In this document: positions 23,394 to 30,788 of the stretch, one piece after another | How positions within the stretch are numbered: the first letter of the stretch is position 1 | How the letters are laid out: every line of letters starts with the position of its first letter | Assembly (NCBI GenBank): GCA_019923655.1 | Contig: JAHXGL010000004.1 | Location: forward strand, 1-38,310 | Direction of reading: 5' to 3' | From: Candidatus Nealsoniibacteriota bacterium | GTDB lineage: Bacteria > Patescibacteriota > Minisyncoccia > Minisyncoccales > RBG-13-42-11 | DNA length: 38,310 bases | Made by a program: the position numbers and the translations under genes | Notes under the pieces: model-generated | What the model was told of the DNA's origin: nothing | Seen by the model: only the letters and a program-made list of their open reading frames with translations | Database searches by the model: none

Positions 23394-24536
23394 TTAAAAC
23401 TTAAAGAAGAACTGGGAAATTGCTCCCAAGATAAATATGCCGATTAAAAAATATAATAAAACTTGAGGCGCCTTTAAGCTGTATTCTGGCTGCCTGTTTC
23501 CCAAAGTTTTTGCTTTTTTGAAAATCAAAACTATAGCCACTCCTTCAACAACGCCAAGAATAGTGCCGACAAAACCAACCACTGCAATAAATTCACGGAA
23601 GCCAATTAAAAATAAGATTAAGGGCATACCGCAAGAAATAATAGCTGGAAAGGGTCTGGGAACCTTGAAATCATAAAATAGAGAGTTTTTCAAATAATTT
23701 CCTAAAATTAAAAAAGAGGTCGCAATAGCTAATATGCCGAAAAGAGCTCCCAACATAATGATTTTTTGTCCTAAAAAAGGCAGCAGCCCTTGAAGAGCTT
23801 CCTTTGTGGTATTCTGGCCAGACACCCCGACAACCGACAGAATAAAAAGAAAATAAAGAAAAACGACTATTAAGCTGGATAAGATAATCACTTTTTTTAT
23901 TTTTCTTTTCCCGTCAGGGCTTTCAAAAATTTCTGAAAGAATAGGAATGGCTGGCCAGCCAATTAAAGAGAACAAAATTATGCCGTAGGGCAGAAAAATA
24001 TTTTCCGGGTTAATCAAAATAAAATTTTCAAGGTTTATTTGAGGAAGCGCAAAAAAGAAAATCAAAAAAATTATAAGAATAAAAGCAATGCTCATTAGAA
24101 GCTGAACCGGGGCAATTAATTTTATACCCCTAAAAATAAAAAAAGTAAGGATTGCCCAAAAAATTAAACTAAAATAAAATGAAGAAATATCTAAAAAGGG
24201 AGAAAAAACAATTTTTAAAAAATCTCCCCCGATAATAATGTAAGCCAAAAGAGCTCCAGTAATAGCTAAAAAAGTTGAAAAAGCAACTATAATTTTGGCT
24301 TTTTCTCCTAGATATTTTTCAGCAAAGCCAGGCAGACGAAGTTTTTCTTTTGTTCTTAAAACTATTTCTCCGAAAAACAGATGAATTAATAATACTGCTC
24401 CGCTTAAAATTAAAAAATAAAAAAAGCCGGGAATAATTCCGCTTTTTGAAATCACATAAGGAATACCAAAAATGCCTGCTCCAATAATTGTCCCGGTTAA
24501 AACAGCTAAGGCAAGAATAAAATTTTTCTGAAACAT
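23394..24536 (-). CDS. Amino-acid transporter (HAAAP/APC superfamily)
   Basis: 380 residues, eleven hydrophobic segments. The first carries the family signature ILALAVLTGTIIGAGIFGIPYVIS. It is probably an inner-membrane H+- or Na+-coupled amino acid importer; HAAAP members take up Tyr, Trp, Ser or Thr, and the substrate cannot be assigned here. Uptake fits an organism that lacks amino acid synthesis. An 11th helix ends FILGAISQFFFKF. Confidence 0.85.
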   Translation of the reverse strand: MFQKNFILALAVLTGTIIGAGIFGIPYVISKSGIIPGFFYFLILSGAVLLIHLFFGEIVLRTKEKLRLPGFAEKYLGEKAKIIVAFSTFLAITGALLAYIIIGGDFLKIVFSPFLDISSFYFSLIFWAILTFFIFRGIKLIAPVQLLMSIAFILIIFLIFFFALPQINLENFILINPENIFLPYGIILFSLIGWPAIPILSEIFESPDGKRKIKKVIILSSLIVVFLYFLFILSVVGVSGQNTTKEALQGLLPFLGQKIIMLGALFGILAIATSFLILGNYLKNSLFYDFKVPRPFPAIISCGMPLILFLIGFREFIAVVGFVGTILGVVEGVAIVLIFKKAKTLGNRQPEYSLKAPQVLLYFLIGIFILGAISQFFFKF

Positions 24537-24599
24537 ATCAATAAAGACCCTGCTCAGCGGAGCGCGTGTTTAATCCTGTACTCCTAATTAATATCTCTG

Positions 24600-24631
24600 A
24601 AACACAGAAATCTGAAACACAGAAATTAAAA
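24600..24631. repeat. Two tandem 15-base units after the EF-like gene
   Basis: CTGAAACACAGAAAT twice in a row, immediately past the stop codon of 24634-24897. Slippage repeat; no function seen. Confidence 0.5.
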
Positions 24632-24633
24632 CT

Positions 24634-24897
24634 CTACAATTTATACACTTTATATCCTTCTCGAACCTTTTGAGTAATCTTAAAACCAACTGAATCGCCC
24701 TTTTTGGCCTCTTCAACTTTTTTGTGGTCAACTTCCATTGATTCAATGATTTGGGTGAAATCAGTTTCGCCCCCAACAATGCGAAGAGTATCTCCTATTT
24801 TAACAGGTTTAAAGAGTCCAATAACAGCTACTCCGATATTGCCAAAATAGTGGCTAATTCTGCCTATTAATTGTCCTTGCTCAATCTTTTCTTCCAT
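24634..24897 (-). CDS. Translation elongation factor-like domain protein
   Basis: 87 residues. A single beta-barrel like domain 2 of EF-Tu: IGRISHYFGNIGVAVIGLFKPVKIGDTLRIVG and a KKGDSVGFKITQKVREGYKVYKL ending. There is no GTPase domain. Small proteins of this type occur in CPR and other bacteria, sometimes near U32 peptidases, and their role is unknown. Not near a tRNA-modification gene here. Confidence 0.75.
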   Translation of the reverse strand: MEEKIEQGQLIGRISHYFGNIGVAVIGLFKPVKIGDTLRIVGGETDFTQIIESMEVDHKKVEEAKKGDSVGFKITQKVREGYKVYKL

Positions 24898-24997
24898 AGC
24901 ATAATTTTGAATTTTTATCTTTATTGTTCGACCTTTTCTGAGTTTTTTTCTACTCCTATTCTAACACATTTTTTGAAAAAAAACGCCCCCAGGTTAT

Positions 24998-25103
24998 AGT
25001 ATTCCAAATTCGTAGGATTTGGAAACGCAGTATTCCAAATTCGTAGGATTTGGAAACGCAGTATTCCAAATTCGTAGGATTTGGAAACGCAGTATTCCAA
25101 ATC
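24998..25103. repeat. Three 31-bp tandem units containing a TTCCAAAT/ATTTGGAA palindrome
   Basis: Exact 31-bp period from 24998 to 25090, then a partial fourth unit. Each unit folds as TTCCAAAT...ATTTGGAA with a short loop. Part of a family also found at 33451-33582 and, inside a gene, at 37278-37336. The spacer is constant, so this is not a CRISPR array. Confidence 0.85.
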
Positions 25104-25164
25104 CTTCCTGGTCTTGGAAGTGAATTTAAAAACTTTACTCCGTTGGGGGCGGATGATAATCTAT

Positions 25165-25303
25165 TAATGAGGGGGAAAAGCTCTTGACAAACTTGACGCC
25201 TGTTTAAGTTTTCTGATTGGATAATAATCAGGCAGCTGCTTTTCGGAGTCTCCTCTATCAAAAACCTTTATCCATAGAGAACATGTCTCGCACCCCCTCA
25301 TTA
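25165..25303 (-). ncRNA. Predicted structured RNA gene, about 139 bases, identity unknown
   Basis: A consensus promoter (25311-25338) predicts a start at 25303-25304. That is exactly the first base of an 11-bp closing stem, TAATGAGGGGG, whose partner CCCCCTCATTA lies at 25165-25175. Inner hairpins: CTCTAT/ATAGAG, GCCTG/CAGGC enclosing CTGATT/AATCAG. No convincing protein is encoded: the only long frame starts with TTG and runs into the tandem repeats. I do not see the conserved SRP, RNase P or tmRNA cores. It lies between the M50 protease and the EF-like gene. Confidence 0.6.
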
Positions 25304-25310
25304 GACTTTC

Positions 25311-25338
25311 ATTATACTTATATTAAGAACCCTGTCAA
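25311..25338 (-). promoter_or_regulatory. Consensus promoter of the predicted RNA 25165-25303
   Basis: Minus strand TTGACA, 16-base spacer, TATAAT. Confidence 0.75.
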
Positions 25339-25411
25339 GCTTTTTGCGCTAGATGTTAAAATGGGGTCTGACCCCTTAGGCACAAACCAGGAATCTGACC
25401 CCATAGTCATT

Positions 25412-26119
25412 TTATCTTCTCCTTCCAAAGATTTTGCCAGCCATATAAAAAGGCAGAGAAAAAACCAAAGCTAAAAATCCCAACATTGCGCCCAAAACCA
25501 ATATCTGTCCCAGACGCTCATTAAAAATTATTCCTAAAAAATAAGGCAGAAAATCCAAATAATAAAACGCAATTCCTAAAATAAAAATGATTAACAACCC
25601 AACAAAAGCATTTTTGAAATCCTGCTTAGACGGAACCAAACAGATAATTATTGAAATAGCTAAATAGACAAAAAACCAGAATTGCCATTTCAACCAATAG
25701 GACTGAACAAAAACAGGAATTCCCTGAAAAGCAATGACAGCTCCCTGAACAAATGGTTGAGAAAAATCTATCCCGCCAAAAACAATCCCTAAATTAAAAA
25801 GCCAGGCAACAAGCCAAAGAGCGCCAATCCCGCCTAAAATAGGCGCGAAACTAATGAAAATTTTGCCGATAATCGGAATTTTAGGCGGATAATGCCTAAC
25901 ATAACCCCCTTGAGAAGAAAAAAGATTAATTTCCTGAATTTTTGCTCCGGATAAAAAACAGGCAAGCGCGTGAGAAAATTCATGAATTATTATTCCGGGA
26001 GCGATAAAAATACGATATTTTATTCCAAAAAGAATCTTATTCCAAAGATTGGTTAAAACAAAACTTAAACCAAAAACCAATATTAACCAAAGAAAAACAT
26101 TAAAACTTTGCTCAAGCAT
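25412..26119 (-). CDS. M50-type membrane metalloprotease
   Basis: 235 residues, about six membrane segments. HEFSH (HExxH) zinc motif in APGIIIHEFSHALACFLSGAKIQEINLF, next to a transmembrane helix as in site-2 proteases. The second metal-ligand motif (NxxPxxxLDG) is not evident, so it belongs to a divergent branch or may be non-canonical. Starts 19 bases after the Nif3-like gene and is probably co-transcribed. Substrate unknown. Confidence 0.8.
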   Translation of the reverse strand: MLEQSFNVFLWLILVFGLSFVLTNLWNKILFGIKYRIFIAPGIIIHEFSHALACFLSGAKIQEINLFSSQGGYVRHYPPKIPIIGKIFISFAPILGGIGALWLVAWLFNLGIVFGGIDFSQPFVQGAVIAFQGIPVFVQSYWLKWQFWFFVYLAISIIICLVPSKQDFKNAFVGLLIIFILGIAFYYLDFLPYFLGIIFNERLGQILVLGAMLGFLALVFSLPFYMAGKIFGRRR

Positions 26120-26138
26120 AAGTAAAAAATTTTACAAA

Positions 26139-27083
26139 TTAATTCCGAGAAATCCTAATTAGTCCTGAACAAACAACAATTTCTATTCCCTGCTTTTCCA
26201 ACTCATCTAAAAACAGATTCATTCCTATGGAATCAGAGGAAATATGGCCGGCAATAATAACATTGATATTCGCTTTTTCCGCTTCTTCCCGATGTTTTTC
26301 TGAAATATGCATTCCAATAACAGTGCCTGCTCCAGCTTGAGCTAATTTCTCATAAATCTCTGGCGCGCCTTCAGTGCCGCCGGTAATTTCTGTCAAAACA
26401 ATTTTGCCGCATCGGCTTTCTTTATTTCCAACAAAAATTTTAGGGCCGGCGCCAATAGCCTTTGCCTGTTTATATTCTGGAATTTCCTTCAAGGACTTTA
26501 TTATTTGTTCCAATAAAATTGGCTTGTCTTTTTTCAATTTGGCATCAACGAATTTAGCCACTAAATTATCACAGGGAGTATGGATGGATAAAAAAGGTAG
26601 ATTAAGATGTTGAGCCATATCAACTGCTCGGTTATGATTGACTGGAGAAATCCCTCTGGCGACTTCTTCTATCCTTTTGTTTAAAAGTTTTTCAGCAATA
26701 TTTATTGGCACGCCGTATTGAGCCAAAACATCAATCTGCAATTGCATAACATCGTCAAGGCCAGACAATGCTTTGCCCCTGGGATGATGGGTAATAACCA
26801 AATCAATGTTTTTGAGCTTAGTCGCCAAAAGCAGTTCCTCGCCGTCAATATCAACTCCGATTAAAATCTTTTTCACTTCCTTTTTTGGATCTCCAAATAA
26901 AATTCTGGTGTCAGAAAAAGGATTTTCTAATCTTTCCAAATCAAACTCTTGCTTTTCCTCTTTTCTCATTTTGCCATACTTTTCTTTGAGCCGTCCAAGC
27001 ATTTTTTCAATTTCTTGTTTGCCGCGAAAATCGCTTTCTATTCCCATTTTTATGGCTAAATTGTAGATTTCTTGAATAGTCAT
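26139..27083 (-). CDS. Nif3-like dinuclear metal-centre protein
   Basis: 314 residues. Metal-binding motifs of the NIF3/YbgI family: ILIGVDIDGEELLLATKLKNIDLVITHHP near residue 90-110, and GMHISEKHREEAEKANINVIIAGHISSD near the C-terminus. The family binds two metal ions and has no settled role; GTP cyclohydrolase-related folds are reported. A Lys/Glu-rich N-terminal helix pair (residues 20-55) precedes the core. Follows the 43-residue gene by 17 bases. Confidence 0.85.
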   Translation of the reverse strand: MTIQEIYNLAIKMGIESDFRGKQEIEKMLGRLKEKYGKMRKEEKQEFDLERLENPFSDTRILFGDPKKEVKKILIGVDIDGEELLLATKLKNIDLVITHHPRGKALSGLDDVMQLQIDVLAQYGVPINIAEKLLNKRIEEVARGISPVNHNRAVDMAQHLNLPFLSIHTPCDNLVAKFVDAKLKKDKPILLEQIIKSLKEIPEYKQAKAIGAGPKIFVGNKESRCGKIVLTEITGGTEGAPEIYEKLAQAGAGTVIGMHISEKHREEAEKANINVIIAGHISSDSIGMNLFLDELEKQGIEIVVCSGLIRISRN

Positions 27084-27100
27084 AATTTTGTCTTAATAAA

Positions 27101-27232
27101 TTATATCGCTAAAAATTTTTTGTATAATTCATTAATTAATTTCTCTTGTTCTTTGACATTCAAAATTTCCCGGCGAATCCGGGCTTTTTCTCTGCGAATA
27201 AATTTTCTCATGCTTTTTGGCAAACGTTTCAT
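27101..27232 (-). CDS. Very basic 43-residue protein
   Basis: ATG 27232 to TAA 27101. It starts MKRLPKSMRKFIRREKARIR and is helical, with many Arg and Lys in the first half and an amphipathic second half ending LYKKFLAI. It reads as a genuine protein: codon use is ordinary and it is 17 bases from Nif3. Composition resembles small ribosome- or RNA-binding proteins such as bS21, but I cannot assign it. Confidence 0.6.
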   Translation of the reverse strand: MKRLPKSMRKFIRREKARIRREILNVKEQEKLINELYKKFLAI

Positions 27233-27238
27233 ATCTTC

Positions 27239-27355
27239 GCGACACTAATTTATAAACAACACATGAATGCACAAGCTTTATAAATAAAATAAGTATCATT
27301 ATAAATTAAGAATTCTCCGGGGCCTTAGGAGTGTGGAATTTGTAATTGGTGTCGC
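27239..27355. repeat. Inverted-repeat-bounded spacer before the 43-residue gene
   Basis: GCGACACTAAT at 27239-27249 and ATTGGTGTCGC at 27345-27355 pair at 10 of 11 positions. TTTATAA-type palindromes lie inside. It fills the whole gap between rtcB and the 43-residue gene. MITE-like or a long leader hairpin. Confidence 0.5.
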
Positions 27356-27358
27356 TCC

Positions 27359-28798
27359 TTACTCTCCTTTAATAACAGCTAATGGTGTTAATCTCGCAAC
27401 TTTTTTTGAAAGTCCTGCTTGATGAACAACATCAACTACCTGCTCCACGTCTTTGTAAGCCAGGGGCGCTTCCTCGGCAATCCCTCTTACAGAAAGACAT
27501 TTTACAATAATTCCCTTTGATTCTAATCTTTTTATCACTTCTTGTCCAGAAACAGCTCTCATTGCCGCGTGCCGCGACATTCTCCGTCCAGCGCCATGAG
27601 AAACCGAATGCCATGTTTGTTTTGACATCTCTTTGCCAGCGCAAATAAAAGAAGATGTGCCCATAGTGCCGGGAAGCAAGACCGGTTGTCCGACATTCTT
27701 ATATTTCTCCGGTATTTCCGGATGTCCAGGCGGAAAAGCTCTGGTTGCTCCTTTGCGATGAATAATCAGTCTTGTCTTCTGTCCATTTACTTCATGCTCT
27801 TCTATTTTGGCAATATTATGGGCAACATCATAAAGTAGTTCTAATTCTGTTTTTTCTCCTAATATTGTTTTCCAAGCCCTTCTTATGTAATGAGTTATCA
27901 TCTGTCTATTTGACCAAGCGTAATTACAAGCAGCAGACATTGCCTTAAAAAATCTTTGACCCTCCGGAGAACTAAACGGCATACAAGCCAACTCTTTATC
28001 TGGCAACTTTATTTTATATCTTGCTAAAGCATTCATTGCTGTGTCTAAATAATCTGTACAATTTTGATGTCCCAAACCGCGGGAGCCACTGTGAACCATT
28101 ACGACGACCTGTTTCTTAAATAACCTAAAATTCTTTGCTGTATCTTCGTCAAAAATTTCATCAACTTTTTGAACTTCTATAAAGTGATTTCCTGACCCAA
28201 GAGTGCCAACCTGATCCCTTCCTCTGTTTTTGGCCCGCTCTGAAACGCAAGAAGCATCTGCCTGTTCCATTTTTCCTTTTGCTTCACAATTTTCAACATC
28301 TTCTTTCTCACCGTATCCCTTTTCTACCAAATACGGCACTCCGGCCTCTAAAATTTTATCTATTTCACCAATTGAGAGTTTAATTTGTCTTCCCTTGCCC
28401 AAACCCGATGGCACTTGTTTTTGTGTCTCGGTTGCTAATTTATCCAAATAGGGTTTAATGTCTTGTTCAGAATATTCTGACAATAACAAACGAACCCCGC
28501 AATTTTCGTCGAATCCAATAAATCCGGGGGAAATAACACCATCTGATAAGCGCATTGCTCCTACCCCTCCAATCGGCGGGCCAAAACCAGAATGAATATC
28601 AGGCATTCCTATAGCGTATTTCACAATGCCCGGCAAAGTGGTTATATTTATTAATTGCGTTAAAGCATTCTCCTCTACTTCCCGAAGCATTTCTTCAGAA
28701 ATATAAATCCTTGCCGGAACTTTCATATCCTGCCTAAAAGATTGAGGAATCTCCCATAACCAGTCATTGATTTTCTTGAAGTCCTTTTTGTCTGTCAT
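27359..28798 (-). CDS. rtcB: RNA-splicing ligase RtcB
   Basis: 479 residues from the preferred ATG at 28798 (MTDKKDFKKINDWLWEIP); an upstream ATG at 28894 adds 32 residues with no family support. Conserved blocks: GMPDIHSGFGPPIGGVGA, a metal Cys in GFDENCGVRLL, LGSGNHFIEVQ, MVHSGSRGLGHQ, and SHGAGRRMSRHAA around the histidine that becomes guanylylated. RtcB joins 2',3'-cyclic phosphate to 5'-OH RNA ends with GTP and Mn2+. In bacteria it repairs tRNA or rRNA after toxin cuts. No archease gene is adjacent. Confidence 0.96.
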   Translation of the reverse strand: MTDKKDFKKINDWLWEIPQSFRQDMKVPARIYISEEMLREVEENALTQLINITTLPGIVKYAIGMPDIHSGFGPPIGGVGAMRLSDGVISPGFIGFDENCGVRLLLSEYSEQDIKPYLDKLATETQKQVPSGLGKGRQIKLSIGEIDKILEAGVPYLVEKGYGEKEDVENCEAKGKMEQADASCVSERAKNRGRDQVGTLGSGNHFIEVQKVDEIFDEDTAKNFRLFKKQVVVMVHSGSRGLGHQNCTDYLDTAMNALARYKIKLPDKELACMPFSSPEGQRFFKAMSAACNYAWSNRQMITHYIRRAWKTILGEKTELELLYDVAHNIAKIEEHEVNGQKTRLIIHRKGATRAFPPGHPEIPEKYKNVGQPVLLPGTMGTSSFICAGKEMSKQTWHSVSHGAGRRMSRHAAMRAVSGQEVIKRLESKGIIVKCLSVRGIAEEAPLAYKDVEQVVDVVHQAGLSKKVARLTPLAVIKGE

Positions 28799-28894
28799 AA
28801 TTTTAATTTTTGATATTCTTGGTTTGTCTTGAGCATCATAAGAATTTATTTCGTTAACCCCCTTCAAAGCAGAGTTCGGAGTTTCAGCTAACAT

Positions 28895-29069
28895 TTAAGT
28901 ATATATGATGTTGCGAAACGAACTTGTGGTATTATAGCATTTTCACCACAAGTGAGTGAAGCAATATGGGACGAGGAGTGGTCAGCGACGAGCCATATAT
29001 ACTATGTTAAGAAACCTGAACGATCCGCCAGCTGGCAGAAAGCGAAAATGCAATGTGGCCGAGCGAAGC
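28895..29069. other. Gene-free spacer rich in nested palindromes
   Basis: Inverted pairs ACTTGTGGT/ACCACAAGT (about 28921-28953), GCATTTTC/GAAAATGC (about 28938-29051), ATATGG/CCATAT (about 28965-28996) and palindrome GCCAGCTGGC. An imperfect direct repeat of about 20 bases occurs near 28907 and 28996. No ORF, tRNA or clear promoter seen. Confidence 0.5.
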
Positions 29070-29090
29070 GAGGAGTAAATTTTGCCTTAA
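29070..29090. repeat. Inverted repeat flanking the methyltransferase gene, left copy
   Basis: TAAATTTTGCCTTAA (29076-29090) is the exact reverse complement of 29721-29735; with six more bases the match is 19 of 21. It directly abuts the stop codon of the gene. Confidence 0.65.
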
Positions 29091-29711
29091 TTATTTAGTA
29101 GCAGCGGCTTCAATAAAGAAACTTTTATAGGTATGATAGGTTGAAGAAGTTTTTCTGATCTTTAGCACCCTGAACTTTTTAAGTTTTTCTGCCATGTATT
29201 CTTTGCTGAAAAAATGTCTAATATGACCTTGGCGCAGATACATATCTTTTTCGATTTTTTTACCCCTGCCGTAAAGATGATCGTCGGTAGATTTACACTT
29301 AATAAAAAATAAACCTTTTGGTTTAAGAATTTTGTAAAGTCTATTGAATATTTTTGTGGTGGTTTGATCATCAAAATAGTGGAGACTCAAGTGGGCGTAG
29401 ACTACATCAAAAGAGTTAGGTGGAAACTTAAAATCTGATATATCTTCCTGTAGAAGGATAATATTTTTAATTTTTTTGTGTTCAATAGTTTGTTTAAATT
29501 TTCGAATTCCGCTTTCAGAAAAATCTACAGCAGTAACTTTTAGCCCGTTTTGAGCAAAAAAAATTGAGTCGACACCTATTCCACAACCAATATCAAGGAG
29601 AGATATTAAAGGTTTATTTTTTATTTCAGAAAAACTTCTTTTGGCAAAGTTATTAGAAAGCAACCTATCATCCCTATTCCAAATTTGATTCCAAAGTTTC
29701 TTTTGATCCAT
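29091..29711 (-). CDS. Class I SAM-dependent methyltransferase (TehB-like)
   Basis: 206 residues. Rossmann motif I LLDIGCGIGVDSIFFAQNG, acidic residue in TAVDFSESGIRKF, motif around ILLQEDISDFKFPPNSFDVVYAHLSLHYF, then KPKGLFFIKCKS. Closest in appearance to small TehB/UbiE-type enzymes acting on small molecules; the substrate is unknown. The start WNQIWNRDDRLLSNN is unlike DNA methylases. The gene is tightly bounded by 21-bp inverted repeats and stands alone between palindromic spacers, suggesting horizontal acquisition as a cassette. Confidence 0.85.
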   Translation of the reverse strand: MDQKKLWNQIWNRDDRLLSNNFAKRSFSEIKNKPLISLLDIGCGIGVDSIFFAQNGLKVTAVDFSESGIRKFKQTIEHKKIKNIILLQEDISDFKFPPNSFDVVYAHLSLHYFDDQTTTKIFNRLYKILKPKGLFFIKCKSTDDHLYGRGKKIEKDMYLRQGHIRHFFSKEYMAEKLKKFRVLKIRKTSSTYHTYKSFFIEAAATK

Positions 29712-29720
29712 ATTTTAAAT

Positions 29721-29741
29721 TTAAGGCAAAATTTATTTCTC
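29721..29741. repeat. Inverted repeat flanking the methyltransferase gene, right copy
   Basis: TTAAGGCAAAATTTA (29721-29735) matches the left copy in inverted orientation. Lies 9 bases upstream of the ATG at 29711. Confidence 0.65.
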
Positions 29742-29819
29742 TTAACGTTTGGGATAAAAGAAGTTGCCGAAGGCATTTGGGCGAACGAAGTGAGCCCCGC
29801 AGGGTTCCCGAAGGCGCCG

Positions 29820-30644
29820 TTAATATAAAACTCTACTTTTCAAATCATTTCTAATTTTATACGCTTTTTCAGCATCTTTCAAAATAGCTGTATCAACTTC
29901 TTGAACAAACATTTCCTCTTTATTATGTTCAAGCCTTTTAATCGCTCCCATAAACGGAACAGCAATTTGAGAATGTCCGAGCAATTTTCCCCTAAATTTC
30001 GGAAGAATTAGATTCCCAGCAGGATTACAATAAACCATAATTATTTCATTTTCAAAAGCCCTACCGACACACAACGCATCAACAAGTTTGGCATCAGAAT
30101 TTTTATCGTATTTCAAACCAACAGAAGCATCTTCAAAAGTCCAATAGCTGGGACAGATTACTATATTGACTCCTTTCTTTGCCATCTTTCTGAAAACTTC
30201 AGGAAAAATCAAGTCCCAGCAAATGATTAATCCGATTTTGCCAAATTTGGTATTGAATACAGAAACTTCATTTCCCGGATTAAGATAATGTTTTTCGGGA
30301 TGCCACAAATTTATTTTTCTGTATCTTGATTTTATTTTTCCGTTTGAGTCAATATAGTAGGTAATATTGTAAAAACCGAGCTTGTCTTTTTCAATGATTG
30401 AGCCGGGAACAATATCAATTTTATATTTTTTAGCGAGGTTTTGAAAAAATTTGCGATATTTATTTTCAGAATCAGCAAATTCCAATTTTCCAGCTATTGG
30501 CCCTGTAACAAAATCTTCAGGAAATACGATAATCTTGGCTTTTGAAAATGAAGCTTTTTTAACAAATTCTTCCGCCTTCTTTAGATTTTTATCAGGGGAA
30601 AATTGCTTAATCTCAAATTGCACAACAGCTATTTTGAATTTCAT
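29820..30644 (-). CDS. Nitrilase-superfamily carbon-nitrogen hydrolase
   Basis: 274 residues. Catalytic triad in place: Glu in IVFPEDFVTG, Lys in SRYRKINLWHPEKH, Cys in GLIICWDLIFPEVFR. The family hydrolyses amides, nitriles or carbamoyl groups through a thioester. Closest subgroup is the amidase/omega-amidase-like branch, but the substrate cannot be set. The gene stands alone with palindromic spacers on each side; a 9-base AGGCGCCGT occurs at both ends (29812 and 30687). Confidence 0.9.
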   Translation of the reverse strand: MKFKIAVVQFEIKQFSPDKNLKKAEEFVKKASFSKAKIIVFPEDFVTGPIAGKLEFADSENKYRKFFQNLAKKYKIDIVPGSIIEKDKLGFYNITYYIDSNGKIKSRYRKINLWHPEKHYLNPGNEVSVFNTKFGKIGLIICWDLIFPEVFRKMAKKGVNIVICPSYWTFEDASVGLKYDKNSDAKLVDALCVGRAFENEIIMVYCNPAGNLILPKFRGKLLGHSQIAVPFMGAIKRLEHNKEEMFVQEVDTAILKDAEKAYKIRNDLKSRVLY

Positions 30645-30788
30645 ATTATAATGATTTGAAAAGATATTTATTAAAGTTTCGTTATTAGGCGCCGTAGGGA
30701 ATTACAGATAACTCGTTTCTATGCGAATTGAATGTATATTTCAAACGCGACTGTCGCTTTTTGGTCCCGAGTAAAATTACGAACAAAA
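30645..30788. other. Spacer between the nitrilase and murE genes
   Basis: Contains a GCGAC/GTCGC mini-palindrome and a stretch AAATTACGAACAAA (30774-30787) also found at 23349-23362. No gene or clear promoter seen. Confidence 0.4.

Noticed and set aside
24998-25103. CRISPR-like array of 31-bp units
   Set aside because: Spacers are identical between units and no cas genes are present; it is a tandem palindromic repeat.
24956-25261. 101-residue frame on the minus strand
   Set aside because: It starts with TTG and its second half is a translation of the tandem repeats; the region is better explained as the predicted RNA plus repeats.
25165-25303. SRP RNA or 6S RNA identity for the predicted RNA
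   Set aside because: The G-run/C-run ends recall SRP RNA, but the conserved GGTCAGG...GGAAGCAGCC core is absent; a rod with a central bubble, as in 6S, is not evident.
29812-30695. AGGCGCCGT at both ends of the nitrilase gene as a target-site duplication
   Set aside because: Only nine bases with a palindromic core, and no transposon ends next to them.
23349-30787. Shared 14-mer AAATTACGAACAAA at 23349 and 30774 as a regulatory site
   Set aside because: Two copies of an AT-rich 14-mer in 38 kb can arise by chance and their positions relative to genes differ.
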